DNA of 64,000 nucleotides from RPQJ01 sp963793675. GTDB lineage: Bacteria > Pseudomonadota > Gammaproteobacteria > Steroidobacterales > Steroidobacteraceae. Where the stretch lies: contig CAWCBA010000001.1 in the NCBI GenBank assembly GCA_963793675.1, positions 1-64,000 on the forward strand. Direction: 5' to 3'. Shown piece by piece: positions 9,732 to 17,534 of this stretch (its first letter is position 1; each line of letters opens with the position of its first letter). The notes below the pieces were generated by a model. It did not search any database. It was not told the DNA's origin and saw only the letters and a list, made by a program, of their open reading frames with translations. The position numbers and the translations under genes are program-made.

Positions 9732-11144
9732 TCAGGCGACGATGCGATAGCAGGGCTGGTATTCGCCCGAGATCTTCATGCGGCGCTGCCGCACGAACGA
9801 CGCGAGCAGCGCGTCAAGCGGCCGCAGCAGCTCGGCATCGCCGTGCAGCTCGAACGGCCCATGCTCGTCGATCAGCCGCAACCCGGCTTCCTTGACGTTA
9901 CCGGCGACGATGCCCGAGAACGCACGGCGCAATTCTGCCGCCAACTGGTGCGGAGGTGAATCGCGACGCAGCTTGAGCGCGGCCATCGCGGCGTGCGTGG
10001 GCTCGAACGGCTGCTGCAGTTCGTGCGGAATGCGCAGCAGCCAGTTGAAGTTGTAGGCGTCGCTCGCGCGGCGGCGGTATTCGCGCACGGCGGCCATGCC
10101 ACGCAGCATCTCGCGTGACACCTCGGCCTGGTCACCTACGATGATGCGGTAACACTGGCGCACGCGCTCGCCGAGCGTGCCGACCAGGAACGCATCGACC
10201 TGGTGCCAGTATTCCTCGCTGCCGCGCGGCCCGGTGAACACGACCGGATACGGCTGCGGCTCGTTCTGCGGGTCGAGCAGGATGCCGACGAGATACAGGA
10301 TTTCCTCGGCCGTGCCGGCACCGCCCGGGAACACGACGATGCCGTGGCCGATGCGGACGAACGCTTCGAGACGCTTCTCGATGTCCGGCAGGATGGCGAG
10401 CTGGTTCACGATCGCGTTCGGCGGCTCGGCCGCGACGATGCCCGGCTCGGTCAGGCCGATGTAGCGGCCCGACTGGATGCGTTGCTTGGCATGTCCGATG
10501 GTCGCGCCTTTCATCGGGCCCTTCATGGCGCCCGGGCCGCAGCCCGTGCAGACGTTGAGCCCGCGCAGGCCGAGTTCGTAGCCCACGAGCTTCGTGTAGT
10601 CGTACTCGTCGCGGCCGATCGAGTGCCCGCCCCAGCACACGACGATGTCGGGCCGCACGCGCGGCTGCAGCAGGCCCGCATTGCGCAGCACGCGGTACAC
10701 GGCGTTGGTGATCCCCGCGGTCTCGCGCAGTTCGATGCTGCCGTGCTCGTAGACTTCGCCGTGGATGTAGAGGATGTCGCGCAGCACCGCGAACAGGTGC
10801 TCCTGGATGCCGCGGATCATGCGACCGTCCACGAACGCGGCGGCCGGCGCATTGTGCAGTTCGAGCTTGATGCCCCAGGCCTGCCGCACGATGTCGATGT
10901 CGAAATCGGCATAGCGGTCGAAGATCGCGCGGGCATCGTCGGTCTCGCCCCCGCTGTTCAGGACGGCGAGTGAGCAGCGGCGATACAGCGGGTAGAGGCC
11001 GCCACGCGAGCTGTCGAGCAGCCGGTCCACCTCCATCTGCGACAGGTTCTCGAGGCTGCCGGTCGGCGTGACGCGCGCGTCGACGAAACTGTCGTCCTCG
11101 GTCGGGCCGGCTGGAATGGCGACCTCGGCCCGCTTCATCATCAT
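9732..11144 (-). CDS. ppnN: Nucleotide 5'-monophosphate nucleosidase PpnN (YgdH type)
   Basis: This 470-residue protein cleaves the N-glycosidic bond of purine and pyrimidine nucleoside monophosphates; the E. coli enzyme is stimulated by (p)ppGpp. The LOG/lysine-decarboxylase-like core has CWGGHSIGRDEYDYTK, CTGCGPGAMKGPMKGA and the signature PGGAGTAEE at about residues 273-281. N- and C-terminal extensions characteristic of PpnN are present, and the length is close to the E. coli protein. Its start overlaps the stop of the L,D-transpeptidase gene, so the two are coupled. Several ATG codons in a row make the exact start ambiguous by one to three residues. Confidence 0.93.
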   Translation of the reverse strand: MMMKRAEVAIPAGPTEDDSFVDARVTPTGSLENLSQMEVDRLLDSSRGGLYPLYRRCSLAVLNSGGETDDARAIFDRYADFDIDIVRQAWGIKLELHNAPAAAFVDGRMIRGIQEHLFAVLRDILYIHGEVYEHGSIELRETAGITNAVYRVLRNAGLLQPRVRPDIVVCWGGHSIGRDEYDYTKLVGYELGLRGLNVCTGCGPGAMKGPMKGATIGHAKQRIQSGRYIGLTEPGIVAAEPPNAIVNQLAILPDIEKRLEAFVRIGHGIVVFPGGAGTAEEILYLVGILLDPQNEPQPYPVVFTGPRGSEEYWHQVDAFLVGTLGERVRQCYRIIVGDQAEVSREMLRGMAAVREYRRRASDAYNFNWLLRIPHELQQPFEPTHAAMAALKLRRDSPPHQLAAELRRAFSGIVAGNVKEAGLRLIDEHGPFELHGDAELLRPLDALLASFVRQRRMKISGEYQPCYRIVA

Positions 11145-11563
11145 TTCCGGATTTCGATCGGGATCCCGGCCGTCGTCCGCAGCCAGACGTCGACCATGTC
11201 GGCGTTGCTCAGTGCGATGCAGCCATCGGTCCAGTCGCGCGTCGCGTAGTGCTCGAGCGGCCGCTTCGGTTCGTTCGGCTGGCCATGGATCATGATCAGC
11301 CCGCCTGGCGCATACCCGCGTTCGTGCGCGACCGCCGCGTCCTCACGGTTCGGGTACGAGATCTTGATCGAGAGGAAGAACTCGCTCTTCGGGTTGCGGG
11401 AGACGAGTTCGTAGTTGCCCTCGGGCGTGCGGAAATCGCCTTCGCGCTGCTTGTGGCCGTAGGGATTCAGCCCGAGCTTGATCGGGTACTCGGCGATCAC
11501 CCGGCCACGGCGGTACAGGCGAAGTACCCGCTCGTGCTTGATCACGACGACCTTCTCGGCCAT
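11141..11563 (-). CDS. L,D-transpeptidase (YkuD) catalytic part
   Basis: The catalytic YkuD domain of a periplasmic L,D-transpeptidase or murein-modifying enzyme. It starts around MAEKVVVIKHERVLRLYRRG and ends with the active-site region HGQPNE ... RDWTDGCIALSN, where the Cys is the nucleophile and the His precedes it. As written it lacks a signal peptide. The in-frame coding pattern continues upstream of this ATG to about 11638, and the secretory N-terminus lies in another frame (next entry). The two entries are therefore most likely one gene split by a frameshift near 11600-11660. It overlaps ppnN downstream. Confidence 0.8.
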   Translation of the reverse strand: MAEKVVVIKHERVLRLYRRGRVIAEYPIKLGLNPYGHKQREGDFRTPEGNYELVSRNPKSEFFLSIKISYPNREDAAVAHERGYAPGGLIMIHGQPNEPKRPLEHYATRDWTDGCIALSNADMVDVWLRTTAGIPIEIRK

Positions 11564-12084
11564 CTCGAAGCGTGACGACGAGCCCGCGCCGAAATCTGCG
11601 CGGCGGTCGGCGAGGAAGGCAGCGACGGCGCGCCACCACTCACCGAACTGAACGAACCGCTGCCCGAACTGAATGCGCTGCTGGCGGCACCGCTCGGCGC
11701 AACGGGGGTCGGCACGGGCGCGGCAGGTGTCGGAACGGCCGGCGACACGGAGCCTGCATTGCTTGATTGCGCGGGCATCGCCGGCGCGACGGCTGTCAAG
11801 GCGCCGCCAAAGGCCGGGGGCGAAGGCGCTGCGCTCGCGAGGGTCGGCACTGCAGTCGCCGAGACCGGCGTCTCGATCGAGAGGCTGCCAGACGGAGCAT
11901 CCGCGGCGGGCGCCTGCTCGCGGACCAGACCGGTGCCGACACCTGAAGGTGCCGCGACCGGGGCGCTGGGCGTTCCGCTCGATACGGAGCTGAAGCCCTG
12001 CGCGTACACGAAGCCAAGCGGCGCCATGGCAGCGAGCGCCAGAGCGAGCCGCAAATCCTTGAGTCGATTGCGAATTCGGTCCAT
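11542..12084 (-). CDS. Signal peptide and Ala/Ser/Pro-rich linker, N-terminal part of the L,D-transpeptidase
   Basis: The frame begins MDRIRNRLKDLRLALALAAM, a basic-hydrophobic signal peptide with AQG cleavage context near residue 30. It continues for about 130 residues of low-complexity Ala/Ser/Pro/Val sequence and then runs out of frame. A YkuD domain follows in the +1-shifted frame. This fits an exported L,D-transpeptidase with a cell-wall-spanning disordered linker, interrupted by a small indel. It could instead be a genuine two-gene arrangement, but a secreted linker with no domain is unlikely. Confidence 0.6.
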   Translation of the reverse strand: MDRIRNRLKDLRLALALAAMAPLGFVYAQGFSSVSSGTPSAPVAAPSGVGTGLVREQAPAADAPSGSLSIETPVSATAVPTLASAAPSPPAFGGALTAVAPAMPAQSSNAGSVSPAVPTPAAPVPTPVAPSGAASSAFSSGSGSFSSVSGGAPSLPSSPTAAQISARARRHASRWPRRSS

Positions 12085-12231
12085 CTGGCGCGAATCTTAT
12101 AGCGCTCCGCACGTTTTTGCTGTGCGACGTCTCACGCTGCGGTTGGATCCGCACCAGGCCAACTGACGAGGCTCACGCTGTGAGCCCGCAGACACGCAGG
12201 CTGCTGACGAACTCAGGCAAGCCAAACTGGT

Positions 12232-12540
12232 GTGTCGACCATGAGATCTGGACCCAGCACGATCGAGAGGATGTCCGCGTATCAGCGTGCCACGGGGTTG
12301 AAGTCGATCGGCGTTCATCGACCGGCGGCGGACCAGTTGCTGAAGTGTATTTCGCACCGCTGCATGCAATGCGGCGGGGACGGGTACGTCGAGGTCCGCA
12401 GGGCCTGGATCTGGTGCGAAGTGTGCGGCGGGCTCGGCCGCGTGATGACGCCAAAGGCGCGGTTGCTGTTGCGAGGACGGGTGGAAGGACAATTCCCGGA
12501 TGCCGGGGCGGCGCAAACTCCGATACTGGCGCTGCCCTAG
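12232..12540 (+). CDS. Small protein with a DnaJ-like CxxCGGxG zinc motif
   Basis: A hypothetical protein of up to 102 residues. Its core has two CxxCGG.G units about 18 residues apart (RCMQCGGDGYV and WCEVCGGLGRV), the pattern of half a DnaJ-type cysteine-rich domain or a small zinc ribbon. Possible starts are GTG 12232, ATG 12241 and ATG 12271; a GAGAGG abuts the last one. The neighbours (L,D-transpeptidase, PadR) give no hint of function. Confidence 0.5.
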   Translation: MSTMRSGPSTIERMSAYQRATGLKSIGVHRPAADQLLKCISHRCMQCGGDGYVEVRRAWIWCEVCGGLGRVMTPKARLLLRGRVEGQFPDAGAAQTPILALP

Positions 12541-12566
12541 GTTCCAGTGCGACACCAGTCGCCGGG

Positions 12567-12755
12567 CTACATCGTGGCCTGCATGTGGGTCGCCGCGTGA
12601 TGCAGCGAGATGAACATCAGGACGGCGCCGACAGCCAGGCTGATCGCTACGGCGATTGCGAATGTTTGATTAGCTCGGATGGGGTGCTCTCCAGGGCGTG
12701 GCGCGCGGCGGATCGAGCCGGCTTGGCGGGACAGTCTACGCGCAAATTGGTGCAA
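12567..12755 (-). CDS. Possible small membrane protein
   Basis: A 62-residue frame with an Arg-rich N-terminus and one clear hydrophobic span (FAIAVAISLAVGAVLMFISL) followed by HHAATHMQATM. No family is recognised and the start lacks a good ribosome-binding site. The remaining stretch from 12756 to 13000 holds no other convincing gene. Confidence 0.3.
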   Translation of the reverse strand: MHQFARRLSRQAGSIRRAPRPGEHPIRANQTFAIAVAISLAVGAVLMFISLHHAATHMQATM

Positions 12756-13005
12756 TGCAGCAATCGATCGCAGGCGGGTGTGACGCCATCATCAGAACGA
12801 CTGTGCACGCTCACGCATGATGGAAGCGATATCGAAGGAGATGATCGCTTTAACGTTACTTTTAGCAACATTAATAGCGTACCAGCCTTGGACCGATGCC
12901 CCCGGCCCGCAGGGGATTGCCTGGATCGCAGGCCAACGGACCGTCCGGAAGTGAGGCCGGAATGTTCACCGCCGGGCGGAATCATTGACGGACATCGCTA
13001 AAGCA

Positions 13006-13029
13006 AGTACCGTTATCTTAAAAGGTACT
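13006..13029 (+). promoter_or_regulatory. Candidate PadR operator
   Basis: An inverted repeat, AGTACC (13006-13011) and GGTACT (13024-13029) with a 12-bp AT-rich spacer, ends 12 bp before the padR-like ATG at 13042. Dyads of this kind directly upstream of padR genes are usually autoregulatory operators; this assignment is inferred. Confidence 0.5.
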
Positions 13030-13041
13030 GTGTTTCATACT

Positions 13042-13365
13042 ATGGCCGCTGAATCCAAGCTTGCTCCGATCCGCAAGGGTCTCCTCGAATTCCTGGTGCT
13101 GAAGATCGTGGGGACAAAGAGCGTGTACGTGCCGGATATCCTGCGCCAGCTCGCCGGTACGGAATTCAGCACGCAGGAGGGCACGCTCTATCCCCTGCTC
13201 AGCAAGCTGCGACGCGAGGATCTCGTGCACTATGAGTGGAAGGAGTCGGACGCGGGACCGCCGCGCAAGTACTACCGGCTCACGGACGCCGGTCGGGCAC
13301 AGCTCGCGGCGTTGGATGAGTATTGGAACCTGATCAACCGCACGATCGCGAACTTCGGACATTGA
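13042..13365 (+). CDS. PadR-family transcriptional regulator
   Basis: A 107-residue winged-helix repressor. The N-terminal PadR domain is clear: LLEFLVLKIVGTKSVYVPDI, the recognition region TQEGTLYPLLSKLRREDLV and the wing GPPRKYYRLTDAG. A short C-terminal helix would serve dimerisation. The frame opens upstream at a TTG (12985), but the ATG at 13042 gives the usual PadR N-terminus. It is followed 3 bp later by a PspC-domain gene, the common PadR/envelope-stress membrane-protein pairing. Confidence 0.86.
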   Translation: MAAESKLAPIRKGLLEFLVLKIVGTKSVYVPDILRQLAGTEFSTQEGTLYPLLSKLRREDLVHYEWKESDAGPPRKYYRLTDAGRAQLAALDEYWNLINRTIANFGH

Positions 13366-13368
13366 GCC

Positions 13369-13962
13369 ATGCAACGCCTAGCCATCACCGTACGTCTCAA
13401 TCGCAGCGTGCTTCAGTTCGATGAAGCGGCCAATACACGTCTTGAACGGTACCTCGCAGAGTCGGCGAGCCTGCTGGAGGGTGATCCGGATCCTCAGGAG
13501 ATCCTGGGTGACCTGGAGCAGGCCGTGGCCGACCAGTGCACGCGTCGCATGCGTCCTGGCCAGACCGTCGTGACGCTGGCGGAACTCGAGCCCGCGCTCG
13601 AGGAAATCGGCTCGGTGCAGGTGTCGGGCGGCGCAACCGCGTTCACGCAGACGACGCGGGAGGCGACGCCACGGGTACTGCAGCAGTTCAGCGAAGGCGC
13701 CGTGATCAGCGGCGTGTGTATCGGGCTCGCGCGCTATTTCCAACTGGACGTGACGCTGCTGCGGGTCATCGCCGTGCTGCTGCTGCTCGGCACGGGTGGA
13801 GCCATGATTCTCGTGTACCTCGGCCTGATGCTGTTGATGCCGTATGCCCCGCTGCAACCGGGCGGCACGCCGATCCGCTGGCTGCCGGCGAAGAGCCGTG
13901 CGTTCATGGAATTCCTGCGCGTCAAACTTGGCGTCGACCGGCCAGGCAAAATCGCCGCTTGA
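13369..13962 (+). CDS. PspC-domain membrane protein
   Basis: A 197-residue protein. The first 90 residues form a soluble alpha-helical region (DPDPQEILGDLEQAVADQ) of the kind found in DUF1700/HAAS-like sensor proteins. A PspC domain follows (GAVISGVCIGLARYFQLDVT, then two hydrophobic spans with LVYLGLMLLMPY), and a short basic tail ends the protein. It lies 3 bp after padR and so forms a two-gene operon. The likely role is in envelope-stress sensing under PadR control; this is inferred. Confidence 0.88.
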   Translation: MQRLAITVRLNRSVLQFDEAANTRLERYLAESASLLEGDPDPQEILGDLEQAVADQCTRRMRPGQTVVTLAELEPALEEIGSVQVSGGATAFTQTTREATPRVLQQFSEGAVISGVCIGLARYFQLDVTLLRVIAVLLLLGTGGAMILVYLGLMLLMPYAPLQPGGTPIRWLPAKSRAFMEFLRVKLGVDRPGKIAA

Positions 13963-13974
13963 ACCGCTCGCCGT

Positions 13975-13999
13975 GCCCGACGCGCTCAACGCGTCGGGC
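13975..13999. terminator. Hairpin between convergent pspC-like and nrdJb genes
   Basis: A perfect 10-bp stem (13975-13984 with 13990-13999) and a five-base loop lie in the 63-bp gap between two converging genes. There is no T-run on either side, so it may act as a bidirectional or Rho-assisted transcription barrier rather than a classical intrinsic terminator. Confidence 0.45.
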
Positions 14000-14025
14000 G
14001 CAGCGCGGCAGTGTGATTCAGCCGC

Positions 14026-14748
14026 TCAACCGCACTTCGAGTCGCCGCAGTTCAGGCAGGTCATGCAGCCGTCCATCATGACGACCGCCGCCGTGCTGCA
14101 CTTGAGGCACAGCTGCGCGCCCTGCGGGTAGTCGGCCTTGGCGAAGGCGTCCTGCTGCTTCTGCTGCGCCTCGTATTCGCGGCGCTTGTCCTCGATCAGC
14201 TTGAGCCGGTGCTCGTCCATCTCGGGCTTGCGCAGCAGGCCGATCTTCTGCATGTGCTTTTCGATCACGTGGCCGAGCTCGGCGATGATCGACGGCATGA
14301 ACTTGCCGCCGGCCTGCCAGTAGCCGCCGCGTGGATCGAACACGGCCTTCAGCTCTTCGACCATGAACGTGACGTCACCGCCCTTGCGGAACACCGCCGA
14401 GATGATGCGTGTCAGCGCGACGATCCACTGGTAGTGGTCGAGGTTCTTGGAGTTGATGAAGATCTCGAACGGCCGCCGCGATTCGTGCACCGTGCCTTCG
14501 TTCAGCAGGATGTCGTTGATCGTCACGTACATCGCGTGATCCGACACCGGCGTCTTGATCTTGTAGGTGGACCCGATCAGCTCTTCGGGACGCTCGAGTT
14601 TCTCGTGCATCCAGATGACGTTCGGGCTGCGGGCATCGGCGACCGGCTCTTTCGCCTTCGCCGCGGCCTCGGCCTCCGCCTTTTCCTTCTCGCCGGGCTT
14701 CACCACCCGGACCTTCGTGATCTTCTTCTCGATCTTGTGCGCGCTCAT
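14026..14748 (-). CDS. nrdJb: Class II ribonucleotide reductase, C-terminal subunit NrdJb
   Basis: The second half of a split adenosylcobalamin-dependent ribonucleotide reductase. The 240-residue product has a TSCPD-like region (ERPEELIGSTYKIKTPV, KGGDVTFMVEELKAVFDPRGG) and a Cys-rich tail (LCLKC, MTCLNCGDSKCG) that can carry the redox-active thiols which recycle the active site. The ATG at 14748 is preferred to upstream codons because GAGGAG lies 9 bases before it. It follows nrdJa by 61 bp on the same strand. Confidence 0.9.
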   Translation of the reverse strand: MSAHKIEKKITKVRVVKPGEKEKAEAEAAAKAKEPVADARSPNVIWMHEKLERPEELIGSTYKIKTPVSDHAMYVTINDILLNEGTVHESRRPFEIFINSKNLDHYQWIVALTRIISAVFRKGGDVTFMVEELKAVFDPRGGYWQAGGKFMPSIIAELGHVIEKHMQKIGLLRKPEMDEHRLKLIEDKRREYEAQQKQQDAFAKADYPQGAQLCLKCSTAAVVMMDGCMTCLNCGDSKCG

Positions 14749-14809
14749 CGCTTGAACTCCTCGCGGGCCGCCCGCGCTTTGCAACGCGGGGCGGCCTGCA
14801 GAACTGGCC

Positions 14810-16951
14810 TCAGAACTTGCCGTAGTAGCCTTCTTTCAGGGCGTCGTAGAGGTTGGCGGCGGTGTGCATCTCGCCGTCGTACTCCAGCTGCTCGTCGCCC
14901 TTGACCTCGACCTCGGTGCCGTCCTCGAGCGTGAACACGTAAGTCGTGTTCTTGAGGTCCTCTTCCTTGACCAGCACCCCCTGGAACGCTTCCGGGTTGA
15001 AGCGGAAGGTGGTGCAGCCCTTGAGGCCCTGCTCGTGCGCGTAGAGGTAGATGTCCTTGAAGTCTTCGTAGTTGTAGTCCGTCGGCACGTTCGCAGTCTT
15101 CGAGATCGACGAGTCGATCCACTTCTGCGACGCCGCCTGGATGTCCACGTGCTCGCGCGGCGTGATGTCGTCGGCGGTCGTGAAGTATTCCGGCAGCTTG
15201 TCGGCCGCCGTGGTGCCGCCGGGGATCGCGTTCGGATTGATCAGCTCGCGGTAGGCCAGCAGCTCGAATGAGAAGACGTCGATCTTCTCCTTCGACTTCT
15301 TGCCTTCGCGGATCACGTTGCGGAAATAGTGATGCGCGAATGACGGCTCGATGCCGTTCGACGCGTTGTTGGCGAGCGAGAGCGAGATCGTGCCCGTGGG
15401 CGCGATCGAGCTGTGGTGAGTGAAGCGCGCACCCTTCTGCGCCAGCCTGTCGACGAGTTCCGGCGCGACTTCGGCGACGCGCTGCATGTAGCGGCTGTAG
15501 CGCGCGTGCAGGACTCGGCCCGGCAACTTGTCGCCGGCCTTGATGCCGTCGCGCACCATCTCCGGTCGCTTGCGCAGCATCTCCGCCGTGACCACAAACT
15601 CCTCCGTCATGATCGGCGCGGGGCCTTTCTCTTCCGCGAGCGCGAGGCCGGCTTCCCAGCCGGCGACCGCCAGCTCCTTCGAGACGCGCTCGGTGAAGCC
15701 AACCGCTTCGCGCGAGCCGTATTTCATGCGCAGCATCGTGATCGTCGAGCCCAGGCCGAGGAAGCCCATGCCGTGACGACGCTTGCGCGCGATCTCGTTG
15801 CGCTGCTGCTCGAGCGGCAGGCCGTTGATCTCGACCACGTTGTCGAGCATGCGCGTGAAGACGCGCACGACCTGGCGATACTCCTCCCAGTCGAAGCGCG
15901 CTTCGTCCGTGAACGGGTCGCGCACGAAGTTGGTGAGGTTGATCGAACCCAGCAGGCAGGAGCCGTACGGCGGCAGCGGCTGTTCGCCGCAGGGATTGGT
16001 GGCGCGGATCGTCTCGCACCACCAGTTGTTGTTCATCTCGTTGACGCGGTCGATCAGCACGAAGCCGGGTTCCGCGAAGTCGTACGTGGAGGACATGATC
16101 ACGTCCCACATGCGCTTCGCGGGCAGGGTCTTGTAGACCTTGCACAGCACCAGGCCCTCGTCGTTGCGGACGTAGTTGGAGGCCTCCGGCCATTCGCGCC
16201 ACAGGAACCTGCTGCGGTCGGAGGTGTCTTCGCCGGCAATCTCGGCTGCACGGACGGGAAAGGCAAGGCGCCAGTCCTTGTCCTCGCGCACCGCCTGCAT
16301 GAACTCGTCGGTGATCAGCAGCGACAGGTTGAACTGGCGCAGCCGGCCCGCTTCGCGCTTGGAACGGATGAATTCCATCGCGTCGGGATGACCGATGTCG
16401 AACGTGCCCATCTGCGCGCCGCGGCGGCCGCCGGCCGACGAGACGGTGAAGCACATCTTGTCGTAGATATCCATGAACGAGAGCGGGCCCGAGGTATAGG
16501 CGCCCGCACCCGACACGTACGCGCCGCGCGGACGCAGCGTCGAGAATTCGTAGCCGATGCCGCAGCCGGCCTTCAGCGTGAGGCCGGCCTCGTGCACCTT
16601 GCCGAGGATGTCGTCCATCGAGTCGCGGATGGTGCCCGACACGGTGCAGTTGATGGTCGACGTGGCCGGCTTGTGCTCCTGCGCACCGGCGTTCGAGGTG
16701 ACGCGGCCAGCCGGGATCGCGCCACGGCGCAATGCCCACAGGAACTGCTCGTTCCAGGTCTCGCGAACCTCGGGGGCTTCGACGTCGGCCAGAGCCCGGG
16801 CAACACGCTTGTATGTGTCGTCCATCGAGCGGTCGATCGGCGTCCCGTCCTTGGCGGACAGGCGGTATTTCTTGTCCCAGATGTCGAGTGACGCTTCCTG
16901 GAACGGGATGCTGCGCGCATCAGATGAATGCAATTTCACGGCGGTGCTCAT
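14810..16951 (-). CDS. nrdJa: Class II (vitamin B12-dependent) ribonucleotide reductase, catalytic subunit NrdJa
   Basis: This 713-residue protein reduces ribonucleotides using adenosylcobalamin as radical source. The ten-stranded barrel motifs are visible: STINCTVSG with the first redox Cys, the finger-loop segment NPCGEQPLPPYGSC with radical Cys and Glu, and PTGTISLSLANNASNGIEPS. The length matches NrdJa of the split NrdJa/NrdJb system known from pseudomonads. It is independent of oxygen, which suits fluctuating oxygen supply. A NrdR-type box lies about 360 bp upstream of the start. I saw no cobalamin riboswitch in the leader. Confidence 0.96.
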   Translation of the reverse strand: MSTAVKLHSSDARSIPFQEASLDIWDKKYRLSAKDGTPIDRSMDDTYKRVARALADVEAPEVRETWNEQFLWALRRGAIPAGRVTSNAGAQEHKPATSTINCTVSGTIRDSMDDILGKVHEAGLTLKAGCGIGYEFSTLRPRGAYVSGAGAYTSGPLSFMDIYDKMCFTVSSAGGRRGAQMGTFDIGHPDAMEFIRSKREAGRLRQFNLSLLITDEFMQAVREDKDWRLAFPVRAAEIAGEDTSDRSRFLWREWPEASNYVRNDEGLVLCKVYKTLPAKRMWDVIMSSTYDFAEPGFVLIDRVNEMNNNWWCETIRATNPCGEQPLPPYGSCLLGSINLTNFVRDPFTDEARFDWEEYRQVVRVFTRMLDNVVEINGLPLEQQRNEIARKRRHGMGFLGLGSTITMLRMKYGSREAVGFTERVSKELAVAGWEAGLALAEEKGPAPIMTEEFVVTAEMLRKRPEMVRDGIKAGDKLPGRVLHARYSRYMQRVAEVAPELVDRLAQKGARFTHHSSIAPTGTISLSLANNASNGIEPSFAHHYFRNVIREGKKSKEKIDVFSFELLAYRELINPNAIPGGTTAADKLPEYFTTADDITPREHVDIQAASQKWIDSSISKTANVPTDYNYEDFKDIYLYAHEQGLKGCTTFRFNPEAFQGVLVKEEDLKNTTYVFTLEDGTEVEVKGDEQLEYDGEMHTAANLYDALKEGYYGKF

Positions 16952-17233
16952 TGCGGCAACACGGCTCCCGGCTCACGGCGGCTGCAGAAAAAATGGAAAT
17001 ACTTCCCCCTTTCGGGTCGCTGCGGCCGCCGCGCACGACGAAAACAGCAAAAACCCGACCGACCCCGGTGTGCGGTCTGCTCGGAGTGCCCAGGAACCCC
17101 CGGAATGACACTCGCGCCGGACACAACATCTAGGGTCAGGGGGGCAAGACTATGCACCGTCCGAACGCCCGTCAACTGCTGATTTCGTCCCACGCCAATA
17201 TACTTTTTAGAAAGTTTTTTTACTAGCAATTTC

Positions 17234-17251
17234 AATGACTTACAAGTCATT
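17234..17251. promoter_or_regulatory. Perfect short palindrome in the nrdJ-degP intergenic region
   Basis: AATGACTT-AC-AAGTCATT forms an 8+8 bp dyad with a 2-bp spacer inside the only strongly AT-rich stretch (about 17195-17255) of this 583-bp divergent region. It sits between the NrdR-like box and nrdJa, and may be an operator or a promoter-proximal site for the nrdJ transcript. The regulator is unknown. Confidence 0.4.
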
Positions 17252-17311
17252 TCCCGAATGCCCGGGGATGCCCGAAACGTCTTTCCCGTCAAGAGGTATT
17301 TTGCCACAGGA

Positions 17312-17327
17312 ACACAATATCTTGTGT
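17312..17327. promoter_or_regulatory. NrdR box
   Basis: ACACAATATCTTGTGT at 17312-17327 is a near-ideal NrdR-binding dyad, the site used by the ATP/dATP-sensing repressor of ribonucleotide reductase genes. It lies upstream of nrdJa on the divergent intergenic region. Confidence 0.8.
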
Positions 17328-17361
17328 CCGCTGGGTTGCACCGGGAACACACCGCCCCCGC

Positions 17362-17377
17362 ACACGATATCCACAGG
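17362..17377. promoter_or_regulatory. Possible second NrdR half-box
   Basis: ACACGATATCCACAGG at 17362-17377 keeps the ACAC-N-ATAT half of an NrdR box but has lost the right arm. It starts 50 bp from the first box, more than the roughly three helical turns usually seen. It also resembles a DnaA box (ATATCCACA), so assignment is weak. Confidence 0.35.
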
Positions 17378-17408
17378 CTTGCCCACAGGCCCGGTCGGCG
17401 CGTTCCGC

Positions 17409-17436
17409 GGAACTCGGCGCGAGGTTGACAGTCCGA
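17409..17436 (+). promoter_or_regulatory. Predicted sigma-E/AlgU-type promoter of the DegP-like protease
   Basis: GGAACTC (17409-17415) and TCCGA (17432-17436), separated by 16 bp, match the envelope-stress sigma factor consensus (GAACTT, then TCTGA/TCCGA). The predicted transcript would start about 90 nt before the protease ATG at 17535. Control by RpoE/AlgU is well known for degP/mucD genes. Confidence 0.65.
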
Positions 17437-17534
17437 AGCGTGACCGGTCGGAGTCAAGGGCAAGAAAATGCGCCTGCTAAACTCCGCGCCGCTTTCGGCG
17501 CAATCGTCAGCATTAACTCAGGAACCCACTGCCC

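Noticed and set aside
17200..17227. Possible plus-strand intrinsic terminator (ACTTT-TTAG-AAAGT followed by T-run)
   Set aside because: The stem is only 5 bp, all A/T-rich, and no plus-strand gene ends upstream.
16952..17260. Cobalamin riboswitch in the nrdJ leader
   Set aside because: Searched because the enzyme needs B12, but no B12-box-like sequence is visible in the leader; only protein-binding sites are supported.
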